Assembly: GCF_020740795.1 (NCBI RefSeq)
Contig: NC_067282.1
Location: forward strand, 38,371,290-38,435,289
Reading direction: 5' to 3'
Length of the DNA: 64,000 nucleotides
Origin: Apus apus
Lineage: Eukaryota; Chordata; Aves; Apodiformes; Apodidae
Part shown: positions 23,691-34,479 of the stretch, in pieces
Position numbering within the stretch: the first letter of the stretch is position 1
Layout of the letters: the number at the start of each line of letters is the position of its first letter
Notes under the pieces: generated by a model
What the model was told of the DNA's origin: nothing
Seen by the model: only the letters and a program-made list of their open reading frames with translations
Database searches by the model: none
Position numbers and translations under genes: made by a program

Positions 23691-24429
23691 ACCGGACTCT
23701 TTCTCATTAGTGAAGACTAGGAGATTTTAGCTTATTTCATTTAGGAGAATGAAACCAGAGAGAAAAAAAAGGAGCAAGGGTAAACAAACAGAGATTTGAA
23801 ATTACTTTGTAATTTAAGATACAGTGTTGTCATGAGAATAAATCTGATGATATAGTGTCTATGATAACAGACTACTGGAGTCTTTCCTAACACTTAGATT
23901 CTTATATTAGCAAAAATTCCACAAGAAAAACAGTGGCCTTTTTTTTATTGTGCATATTAGCAGAAGCTTACACTCTTACATTTCGTTTTTTAATGTCTGA
24001 CTACAGTCATGGCAGCTGATGTACAACAGAAGTTTGCACTGTAATAAAATATTAAGACACTACAGTTGCAAGGTACTGTTTCTAATAGATTATAGGTAAA
24101 AGGATTTCTAATATATTCCAGAGAGAATATGCACCATTAAGGATAAGAAATCTTAGCAAAAGGGTAGGTTATTTTCAGTATGAATGTTGTCCACCATTCA
24201 CATACTTTTGAAAAATTTTGTTTAGTAAAAGAAGGTACTAGAAGTAGGAATGACCTGATGAAATACTGGCATTTGTAATTGAAGAATACCTTTCAGCTAA
24301 TCATCTAGATTCTTTAAATAGCCTGTTTTACAACATGATTCCTCTGAACTCTTTTAGGTTTTCCTTTACGATGAAATGAATTGTGCCCTGAAAGTGTCTG
24401 CTTGTCTCTGATGACTACTAAATTACCCA

Positions 24430-24690
24430 AAGTGCCTAGATAAGATGTATACATGGGATCCTTAGCTTCTACAGCTGAAGCAACAGAAGACAGATATTTC
24501 AAAATATCTACGGAATCAAAGACAATGTGTGTGACCTTAGCTATGTCATTTAATTCCGCTGTGTCTTTACTGATCACCTATAAAATGGGGATAACAGAAT
24601 TTCCATACCGTACAGGACAACGCAGTGGCTTGCAGATTACATGCCTCTCTAAAACCATGGCAATGGATGCCCTATAAGTACTTAAGCCTC
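24430..24690 (+). mobile_element. MIR/CORE-SINE-like ancient SINE
   Basis: TGTGTGACCTTAGCTATGTC, then ATTTAATTCCGCTGTGTCTT, then ACCTATAAAATGGGGATAAC follow the MIR consensus order (TGTGTGACCTTGGGCAAGTC, TTAACCTCTCTGTGCCTC, TCTGTAAAATGGGGATAA). Upstream ATGGGATCCTTAGCTTCTAC may be the 5' part. An 87-codon minus-strand frame over it is accidental. Confidence 0.65.
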
Positions 24691-26733
24691 TTCTGGACTG
24701 TGAAATGAGGAAACCAAGAAGAACAGACAGTAAAACCCACAAACCAATTTCTTTTCAGAGAGGGCCATTTGACATCTCCCTGAAGCAAAGTGTCATTGAA
24801 GAATGGAGATCGTGTAAAGCATGCTATAATTAATCATAACAATAACAGTGATGTTTTCGAAGGAGGGAATATCCTTCCCTCCTGAATAACAGAATTCACA
24901 CAGGATATGTATTTCTCTTTTGTCACAAGCTGTTCCATTTGTCTAGTGACTCAAGTAAATAATTGCTGCAACAACAAAAGAATACTCTGTGTTCACTGCC
25001 CACTGTTACATGATATATCCTTTTAAATTTTCTTTGTCCTCTTTTAAGACAGCTATCAGGGCCATGTTTGCTAGCATTCTAATCTTTAGTGAAAAATTCA
25101 TTGCAACACATTTCTAGTGTTTTACTGTGACTCTTGTGGTATGTGCTTGTTTTATATATGCAAAGGCTGATTTTCTTCTCATTTACATGAATACCATTTG
25201 ACTTGAGATGAATGATTCCTAATTTACTCTAGAACCACTGGAAGAATCATCCTCATATTTCAGCCAGAGCTTACAAATCTTCAGGAGGAAAGGGCCTTTT
25301 TATTGTAAGGCTAAATTGGCATTCATTCAGAATTCCCCGGGAGAAAGGGTTTTTCAACCACATTGATTTAGAAAAACATAGAGGCTTTATTTATTTAAAA
25401 TCAAGGGTATAAATATTTTAACAGCAGCAGCCGCCATAAAGAGAAGGCAAGCATTCAGAGTTGCTGCAAATAAACAAATCTCCTGTTAGCTCGTCTAGAG
25501 CTAATGGCCGATGATAGAATGTGGAGAATGCAGAGAAATGGGTACAAAAAAGTACTTGTCAATAATAAGAACAACAGCACTGTATTTACAATCCAATGTT
25601 TAAAGCCAAAATAGACATTCTTTTCTTTGTTTGATCTCAGGAAAAATTATCTGCAGCTCACAGGCCTGAATTTGACTCTTCTTATGTCACTCAAAAGAAG
25701 TACCGAGATAATTGTGCTAGAGATGACAGACTAGTAACCCTCTAGCAAGCCAGATCTAGGGGGGGATGTCATATTTTTTGTGTCTGGGCTGAAAGCACTC
25801 TTCCTACTTAGAAATGCTCTCCTTTGTTCTCCCTTAGTGCCTGAAATGCATTCTCAAGAGATATGAAAAGTTGAAATTCATCTCATAGAAAAAAGGTCTC
25901 TTCAATTTCCATAGGAACAAAGAATCACAAAATGAATGTAAATCTCCTATTTATTTTTTTCTTCTCGAGGTAGAACAGCTCACAAAAGTCATCAAACAGA
26001 TCCCCAGCTATATCAACAGTTAGAGCACCACTGAAGTTAGATGTATCCCCCAGCATCTGTCTCTCACAGAGACATATAAGAATAATTCAACACTACTCAA
26101 TCGCAGCCATATAAAAAACTATGACAGAAGATCAGATTATTTGTAACTATACATTTGCAGTATTACATATTGCTAACCAGACAACTGTCGGGTCAGGAAA
26201 GAAAAACTGATGACTCAATGAGCTGTTGTATCTTAATAGAAATATTGTCTTTCTCTCAAAGCATTTATGCAGAATTTTGCTTGTTATAAACTATCACCCT
26301 AAATAAAATATAGCAAATAGAGGATCTTCTAGATTAAAGAGACAGAGAAATTTGGGAGACCAAGCTCAAATATCTAGACATGTCAAAATCATATTATTCA
26401 ATCCATATCCTGAAAGATCAAAAGCTCTGAATCTTGAAAGGTAGCAACTTTACCAGTTGAAAGGCATCCAGAACTACCTTGCTCCAGTTGGGCAATTCTC
26501 TTAACTAAAAACAAAAGTTATATGAGATCAAACATATTCTTAGAACAGGTAAAATACATTATTAGAAACATGGATAAGTACATATTTTTTAAAAAAAGAG
26601 CTTCCATCAGAAAGACTTTTAAAACTATCAGTGCAATGGCCTTCCCAGTCTAATTTTCAGTGACCAATCTAAGAAAATGCCTTTAGTAACAGCTTTCATT
26701 TACAACTGCAAATATCATTCATATCTGTATTGG
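24691..26733. other. Intronic; candidate conserved non-coding stretch
   Basis: No exon seen. The part 25180-25520 contains TAAT cores and an inverted repeat TTAGCTC-GTCTA-GAGCTAA near 25487-25505. It lacks repeat signatures, which would suit a conserved regulatory element, but conservation cannot be judged from one sequence. Confidence 0.35.
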
Positions 26734-26740
26734 CAAGATC

Positions 26741-27827
26741 ATAGAATCATAGAATCATAGAATCTTAGGGGTTGGAAGGGACCTCGAAAGATCATCTAGT
26801 CCAACCCCCCCTGCTAGAGCAGGGTCACCCAGAGCACATCACACAAGAACGCATCCAGGTGGGTTTTGAATGTCTCCAGTGAAGGAGACTCCACAACCTC
26901 CCTGGGCAGCCTGTTCCAGTGCTCTGTCACTCTCACAGTAAAAAATTTTTTTCGGATATTCACCTTGAACCTCCTATGCTCCAATTTCCACCCATTACCC
27001 CTTGTCCTATCACTGGTCATCACTGAGAAAAGCCTAACTCCATCTCCCTGACACTCACCCCTTACGTATTTGTAAACATTAATGAGGTCACCCCTCAGTC
27101 TCCTTTTCTCCAAGCTAAAGAGACCCAGCTCCCTCAGCCTCTCCTCATAAGGGAGATGTTCTACTCCCTTAATCATCTTTGTAGCTCTGCGCTGGACTCT
27201 CTCAAGCAGATCCCTGTCCTTCTTGAACTGAGGGGCCCAGAACTGGACACAATACTCCAGATGCGGCCTCACCAATGCAGAATAAAGAGGTAGGAGAACC
27301 TCTCTTGACCTACTAACCACACCCTTTCTAATGCACCCCAGGATGCCGTTGGCCTTCTTGGCCACAAGGGCACATTGCTGGCTCATGGTCATCCTCCTGT
27401 CTACCAGGATTCCCAGGTCCCTTTCTCCTACACTGCTCTCCAGCAGATCAGCCCCCAACCTGTACTGGTGCATGGTGTTTTTCTTCCCCAAATGCAGAAC
27501 TCTACACTTGCCCTTGTTGAACTTCATCATGTTTCTCCCCGCCCAACTCTCCAGCCTGTCTAAGTCCCTCTGAATGGCAGCACAGCCTTCTGGTGTGTCA
27601 GCCACTCCTCCCAGCTTAGTGTCATCAGCAAACTTGCTGAGGGTACATTCTATACCCTCATCCAGGTCGTTGATGAAGATGTTGAACAACACCGGTCCCA
27701 GTACCGACCCCTGAGGGACTCCACTGGTCACACACCTCCAACCAGATTCTGCCCCATTGACTACAACTCTCTGACTCCTTCCTTTCAACCAGTTCTTGAT
27801 CCATCTCACTACCTGATCACCAAAGAT
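26741..27827 (-). mobile_element. Young-looking 5'-truncated CR1 LINE
   Basis: The element is read on the minus strand from about 27827 to its 3' end at 26741. Its 3' end carries three ATTCTATG-type units (26741-26765 region), the diagnostic CR1 tail. The 5' end is truncated inside the reverse-transcriptase domain. The 7-bp CAAGATC at 26734-26740 recurs at 27828-27834 and may be a target duplication, although CR1 often lacks one. With the ORF open to its natural stop this is the least decayed transposon in the window. Confidence 0.93.
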
Positions 27828-27848
27828 CAAGATCTTAATAGCATACAC
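26814..27848 (-). pseudogene. CR1 ORF2 C-terminal fragment (reverse transcriptase), 5'-truncated
   Basis: The 344-codon open frame encodes the C-terminal portion of a CR1 ORF2 protein. Its first roughly 9 codons are host flank, and homology starts near [20 protein letters not shown] (residues 13-32). The RT motif [10 protein letters not shown] is at residues 43-52 and the catalytic box FADDTKLGG at 73-81, with both aspartates of the DD pair present. The thumb and tail region ([20 protein letters not shown]) continues to an apparently natural stop. The endonuclease and the first RT motifs are absent, so it cannot encode an active element. No frameshift or premature stop is present, which suggests recent insertion. 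Confidence 0.9.
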
Positions 27849-30800
27849 TTTCTACTTTTAAAATAATGTCTATGCTATTTGCATATTTATCAGGAGACTA
27901 GGGAGCCTGTGTTCTCCTCTGCTCAACCCATACGTCTTCATCACTTGCTTCCTCTCAGAAACTCTCATTCCCCACAAAATTTTCAGAACACACTTGTCCT
28001 TAAGTTCCCCTTCTGTTGACCTTATCTATTGACCACAAAAAAAAATAATAGGAGCAAATAGTAAATGGCAATTCCACTCACAACCCAACACCAGTTAGAA
28101 GAGGACCTGTGCAAGCACAGCTGTGTCCATGTGCAACTTGCATGTGGCCCTGAGACCAGCAGCTTGCACAGGAGTTCCAGGCAAGGGCTACTCTGCCAGA
28201 GTGTGGTTTTGACAAAGAGAGAACTACAGTTACTCTCTTGATGGTGGATTATCATATGGCTTTGTTTGCTTCTCATTTAGGTCTGCTTAGGTTTTGGAAA
28301 ATGAGTAGAAAATGAAACAGATGTCTTGAAGACTTTTAAATAAAAGTGAGGTTTTTTTTTTAAAAAAAAAGAAAAAAAGACATTTGAGCTGTTACTGCAG
28401 AACAGTTACACCTTGCCTTGTAAGCAATTTACTACTTAGGCAGTGATTAAGTGCTTGTTCAAGAAGCCAGCGACAAGCATTAATGACTGTTAATTTTTTC
28501 CCCTCTCAAGTGTCCTATTCTTGGGTCACTGAGAAAGGAGCAAAGGGAAAAGTGACTTTTGTCCAGTCTACACAACCAAGATTTTATTGATATTAGCAGT
28601 GATAAAAGCTTTTAATAGCTGGTTTACAGCAGAGAAGATGAACGGAATGTAAGACAAAAGACATAATAAACCTTACAGCCAATTCTTAGTTCTGGTAAAG
28701 CTACTCTGTGAACATGGTCACAGACCATCTGAGATAAAAGCAATAAAAGTGTCTTTCAGCTCTGATACTGGGGATACTCTTTTTTAGGCATAGCCACTCT
28801 GGAATCCTATCACAGCTCACACATCATTCCCAAACTCTAGACATATAGACCCTGTTAGCTGGATCAAGTCATTATTCTTTTCATCTTTACAGTCAAAAGA
28901 TTTTGGTTTTCCCCCCACTTTTTCTTAATGCAACAGTGGGACAGATTCTAAAATATTAATATTCCTTGTTAATCCCTTTGTATATGTCTACAGAATTACT
29001 ACTTAGAATTTTATTCTGATTTACAGAGAATTTACTGAACCCAATATCTTCAAAACTCTGGACAAAATAATATAATAAAACCCAGCATATTAATAACAAT
29101 ACATACATTCTCAAATGCTCTACTAGTCTACCAATAGCTATTAATTCTTCATTTTTAAAACACAGAAATAACTAAAATCTCTTACTCTAAATGAATGAAA
29201 TAAAACAGGGAACCTGATGTATTTTGAAATTCTCTCTTTAGGAAGTCTGGAAGCATGGAACATAAAACCATACTGAACATTAAATTAAAGTGCATTTCTT
29301 ACTGTTTTTCAACAGGCTTTATTTCTGGGTAAGTAGTACATTAACTAGAAATGTTGTATGATTTTTACTTCATTAAAAGAATGGGTATGATATGGATATT
29401 CTCATTACAATCCAAATTCCTTAAAAGAAACAGTATCTGAAAATAAAAGGTACATAAAAAATGTTTTATTAGGCTAATTTCCATACCATAGACCCAGTCA
29501 TCACTGGGAGATTAAAAATACAACATATTATTTCCAAATCAGCAAATGCAAGATACTACAGCACACTCTTCAGAGCATACGTCTTTATGTGTTATTATTA
29601 AAAAAAATAGATTGTAGCTAAATGTATGAAAATATGCCAAATATGTCACTCAAATCATTCATTAATGGTAAGCTGATTAACACAACCTCCTTTATTTTAG
29701 AATGAAATTCAAAGCCTGTTATGGCAAAACAATTTAGGCTTACAGGATTGCATCGAACACTGTTATGCTTGACCATGCTAATGTAACTGGTTTTATTTCA
29801 GAAGCACTGAGGAGGGAAGTATGAAATAATTAGTAATTATATAAATATTAAGGCCACACAACTGGCTCTATTACTGTTTTGCAATGGCAGCATCTGCAAA
29901 TTCAGCCTGTAATAAACACTAATGCATCCAGAGACCAGAGTGCTGACACATGAATGGGATGCTTTGTCAGACTTGCATAAAAATGTAGATGAACTGCAGG
30001 GAAAGAAAACCAAAGAATTCAAAGGGTTTCTTGATTGCCTTCTTTAAAATGCCAAGAACTTAAGCTGGCCTTTCTTATCTTCCTCTACATGCATGTGACA
30101 CTTTAGGAGGTCTTTCTTATTGTACTATAATTCGGTAATTGTTCCAGCTCTGTGCACCATGCCATCCTTCCAAAGGGCAGCATGAGATATATAATTCTGG
30201 TAATGAACAGCTGCATAATTTAAGGGTTGAACTAGCAGGGCACTGTTCCTTATTTGTGTTTTCTTAGCACTTGCCAAGGTATTCTAAGCTTATTTAGGAA
30301 TACAATCCTTGATCTGCCTTATTTCTCATAGATGATATATGTTGAGACTTGGTCATGTTCCATAAAGAAGATTTTATCAACTGAAGTACCAGAGCAAGGT
30401 TTCCTCTCATTTTACTTCAAAGGGCAGCAGTATAGAACTATAATGAGGTAATTTTTTTTTTTTTCCGCAGCCATGAACATTCTATGTTCTATCATGCAAA
30501 CTTGTTCAAACCCTGTGCTGTTCCCTTTCCAAAGCATAATAGACTTAATCACAGAGCTATCAAAGGCATTTCCACACAACATTTCTCTCACCAAGGCTAA
30601 TCTTCCAAATGTTAAAAAGGTCCAGGCAGCTAGGCCCTTCAAGATGAAAGCTGCATGCTGATTAATCAGCTGCTTTTTTGTTCTGTTCTGGCAAGTGTTC
30701 CCTATTTGTAAATAAAAGGTTTACTCTGGATTTCCTGTAAACTAAGGAGCATAAGGCTGCTTTGGACCAGACTCATAAAGCAACAAAGCCTTCTGCTGTT

Positions 30801-31535
30801 GCATCCGCAGGGGTAGTTTGTTTGTTCTATCTCAAATATACTTTCAGGTGTCCTGGAGAGAATGAGCTAATCTAACACAAACACCATTCCAACATGAGAA
30901 AATCATGTGGCAACCTCAAAGTTGCCTGCTTATTAATTATGTTATTTGACTTCCAGCGGCACTTTAATTGTTGCTTTCTTGAGGAGATCCGTCTCCAATT
31001 TGTGGCATTGCAGAAGCTCAGGTTTTAACACAAGCCCCTCACAGAAACATTCTCATGTTAAAGACAAATACATTTATTTATGTCATAGAGTGGTGGCTCT
31101 CTATTCAGATGGTAAATAGGTAGTGTGAAAGAGATGTGACAGACCCAAGAAGACTAGAAATTGTCTGCAAACTGGCAGCCACTGTAGTTCAGTGACAGCC
31201 TGAATTACTTTCAGGCAGTTTGGCACGTCTCCATTTGTCACACTTAAAAGCTTGAGCCAAAGATATCCAATTAATACAGAACACAGTATTTCTCCCTCCT
31301 TGAAGCTGGAACAGAAATGCAAATGTTTAGGATGCACATTGTGCATTGTGTCACCTATGCATTGCAAAGAAATGTAAAACAGTTATAAGCAAAGCAAAAC
31401 TTAACTCACACCACACTCTCTTGGCCACCGATCACCTCAGGTTATTCTCTATGCTGTGAATACCACCACTATACTATTTATTCCAGACAATGACTTCTCA
31501 TGTAGACTAACCAGTCTGTTCACATCTTTCTTTTA
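27849..31535. other. Intronic, no gene recognised
   Basis: AT-rich sequence with a T/A run at 28351-28380 and a T-run near 30452-30465. The 14-nt palindrome at 30657-30670 is listed separately. No repeat family was recognised. Confidence 0.5.
30657..30670. promoter_or_regulatory. Palindromic homeodomain-type site GCTGATTAATCAGC
   Basis: This is a perfect 14-nt palindrome with a central ATTAAT, i.e. two inverted TAAT-type half-sites, embedded in a stretch without repeat signatures. It resembles a paired homeodomain dimer site; binding is inferred from the motif only. Confidence 0.35.
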
Positions 31536-32350
31536 GGCCCGCTTTAAGTATTAAAAGGCCATTATAAGGTCTCCCAGGAGCCTTCTCTTCTCCAGGCTGA
31601 ACAACCCCAACTGTCTCAGCCTGTCTTCACAGGAGAGGTGCTCATTTTTATGGCCCTCCTCTGGACCCACTCAACAAGGTCCATGTACTCCTGTACCGAT
31701 GACTCCAGAACTGAATGAAGTAGTCGAGGTGGGATCTCATTACAGCAGAGTAGATGGGAAGAATCACCTCCCTCTGCTGGCCATGCTTCTTTTGATGCAG
31801 CCCAGGACATGGCTGGCTTTCTGGGCTACAAGTGCACACTGCTAGCTCATGTTGAGCTTCTCATCCACCAGAACCCCTAAGTCCTTTTCCTCAGGGCTGC
31901 TCTCAATCCCTTCATCCCCTAGACTGTATTGATGAATGATCTTGCATTTGGCCTTCTTGAACCTCATTATGTTCACGTAGGCCCAATTCTTGAGCTTGTC
32001 AAGGCCCCTCTGGGTGACAACCCATCCCTCAGTTGTGTCAACTGCACCGCACAGCTTGGTGTCATCTATAGCTTGCTACGGGTGCACTTGATCCTACTAT
32101 GTTACTGATGAAGATATTAAACAGTCCTGGTCCCAGTGAAGACCCCTGTGGGACACCACCTGTCACCCATCTTCATCTGGACATCAGACTATTGGCCACT
32201 ACCTTCAGGATGCGACTGTCCAACCAATTCCTCATTCACCAAAGTGCCCACCTATCAAATCCATCTCCAATTTAGAGAGAACAATGTTTTGGGGAACTGC
32301 ATCAAGCGCCTTGCAGAAGTCCAGATAGAAGATCCCCTTGATCTTGTTTT
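31536..32350 (-). mobile_element. Older CR1 LINE internal fragment
   Basis: On the minus strand this is CR1 ORF2 sequence. Plus-strand landmarks are CTTCTCCAGGCTGAACAACC, TTATGGCCCTCCTCTGGACC, GTGTCATCTATAGCTTGCTA, AAGACCCCTGTGGGACACCA and CTTGCAGAAGTCCAGATAGA. The 3' tail is missing at the low-coordinate side and the frame is broken by stops and indels. It is clearly more diverged than the copy at 26741-27827. Open frames on either strand here are remnants or shadows. Confidence 0.85.
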
Positions 32351-33409
32351 TTTTTCTGGTAGCTGTTCCTGTTTTTGCCTCAGGAAGAGCAGATCATGGT
32401 TCCATCAGTCTATTCCTTCCTCAGAAGCCCTGGTGCTCCTTAACCTTTCTAATTTCTCTCCCCTTTTGTTTCCCTGCTGCATGGAAACCTGCTGGGTGCC
32501 AAGATCTGCCAGTCCACTGCAGATCTGGCCAGCTCCAGGGTAACTCATCTCAGTACTATATAAAGCCATCTATCAGTAAACAGCAATAACAGCTGTGCTA
32601 TTTGCTATGACCCAATGCCAGTTTATATAATACTTGATTTGAATTATTGGTGGTGTTGTCATGAGTATTAGGTTTATATAGCTCTTGTATAGAAATAATT
32701 TATTTTGAATCACAGGACTTATTTGGAGAATTTCTACTGTTCAAATTAGGTATGTAAAAGACACATGGAAGTCTACACTCCTTGCAATCTATAATCAAAA
32801 GGTTTGAGATACTTGAACTTTTCAGAGTAACTGATGATAGAGATCTTCTGTTATTCATCTTATGCTATTAATCCATTTGGAAACCTTCAAAAATTCAGTG
32901 AGGAAATAATGATTAAAGAATCAGAATTGCACTTTCCCTGCTCTCTATCTGAAGAAAGTTGCAGTTGCTGCCTTTTTTTTGTTTGTTTTGTCACCCTTGA
33001 AGCATCTGAGAAAAAATGTTTTAAAGAAAAATCTTGTCAGATACCTATGTGAGTTACTGCACATTCCAAATCAAAACCTCATATTGACCTCAAACTGGTA
33101 AGTGCTCCACTAATATTATTTCAAATTTAGTAGTGTAATTAATATCAGAATTCCTGGCTTTAATTGGCAATTAACAACTTCTGTCAATGTTCTTTCTGCT
33201 TAATGCCATGGTATTTTGATGGCAAAGTCCAGTAATAAATATGACAAATGAAATGTTTACTAGGCAATATATTTCAGAACAAAATTTAAAACTAACTGCT
33301 GCAGTATATTTAATTTTTCACATATTTTCATGCTGAAACTTTAATATATAATATCCTCTGGTATACCTTCACCTCTTAGCATTCATGATAAATCAGAAAA
33401 AGAAATCAG
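32351..33409. other. Intronic, no feature recognised
   Basis: A C/T-richer part (32351-32540) adjoins the CR1 and may be additional unrecognised repeat; the rest is plain AT-rich DNA. Confidence 0.4.
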
Positions 33410-33414
33410 ATGAT

Positions 33415-34474
33415 TGTTCTGGTTTGGTGGGATTTTTGGTAGCAGGGGAAGGGCCACAGGAGTGGCTCTGGTAAGAAGCTGAGAAGCTCCCCCTGCTTCC
33501 CAAACTGGCCAAGGAGCCATTAGAGGGACAACAGGTGCTCCTCAACAATTAACATACGAAAGAACTGATGTAAAACCTGAGCAGAGAGGCACTTGAGAGA
33601 GGAGAGCTGTGCTGGAGGAGGAGAGTGGTGCTGGTGGAGGGGAGCACTGCTGGTGGCTGATAAGGAAGAAGAGGAAAAAGGTGCCCAAGCAGAAGTTTCC
33701 CTGCAACCTATGGTGAGATGGCAGGCTGTTCCCCTGAAATCATGGAGGAACGTGGTGGAACATTCCCTGAAGGAGTCAGGAGGGGTGAAACTGGCCACTG
33801 GACCTGGATTTTGTGGCCAGAGGATTTGCTGCCTGTGGGCTCTGACTGCACAGATCTGGAAGACCCCGGCACCGGTGGAGTTTTGTTCCTGAAGCAGCCT
33901 GTGACTCTGTGGAAAGCTCACGCTGGAGCAGCTCCGGACCCCATGGGAAGGACTCATGAAGGAGAAGTTCATGGAGGACTCTCTCCCATGAGAGGAACCC
34001 TGTGTGGAAGCAGGGAAGGACTGTAAGGAATCCTTCTTCCTGAGGAGGATGGCGTGGCAAGAACCACCAGCCTGTGAACAACCTCATCCCCTGTCCCCCT
34101 GTGCTGCTGGGGGGAAGGAGGGAGAGAAACCAGGAACAAAGTAATTTGGGCCCAGGAAGAAGGGAGGGGTGGGGGTAACATATGCAAGCCCTGCTCTTTG
34201 TGTTGTCTGTGTCCTGTGTATGTTTGATTAGTGTGAAATTAAATTATTTTTCCCCAAGTTCAGTCTGTTTTGCTCGTGACCTTAATTGGTAAAAAATGCT
34301 CCTTGTACTTCGTCTCGACCCATGAGCTTTGTCCTCCTCATCCCCGAGTGTGAGTATGTGTGGGGGGGGGGGAGTTGAATGAGCGGCCATGGCACTGTTC
34401 CTTTGTTGTCGTGTTGTGCCCAAACCATGACATTAATGGTGAGCCAGCCAGGAGAGAGACAAGAAACCATGACA
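33415..34474 (+). mobile_element. Avian ERV LTR (copy B) with a short extra tail
   Basis: The element starts TGTTCTGGTTTGG and is flanked by an exact 5-bp duplication ATGAT (33410-33414 and 34475-34479). The LTR proper ends at CATGACA (34432). It is followed by 42 more bases that include GGTGAGCCAGCCAGGAGAG and end in a second AAACCATGACA at 34474, the true insertion boundary. The segment equivalent to the copy A TATA box reads TGTAAAA (33569-33575), so the promoter is altered. An 11-G run lies at 34362-34372. There is no retroviral coding region. The copy is closely similar to 16617-17607 and direct in orientation. Confidence 0.88.
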
Positions 34475-34479
34475 ATGAT

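Noticed and set aside
32136..32543. 135-codon plus-strand frame
   Set aside because: The first half is antisense CR1; no coding family is recognisable and there is no splice context.
33520..33972. 150-codon minus-strand open frame
   Set aside because: Antisense shadow of the copy B LTR, for the same reasons as in copy A.
16617..34474. One 18-kb provirus bounded by two LTRs
   Set aside because: Each LTR has its own exact target duplication, and the interior holds host-like DNA and unrelated transposons instead of retroviral genes.
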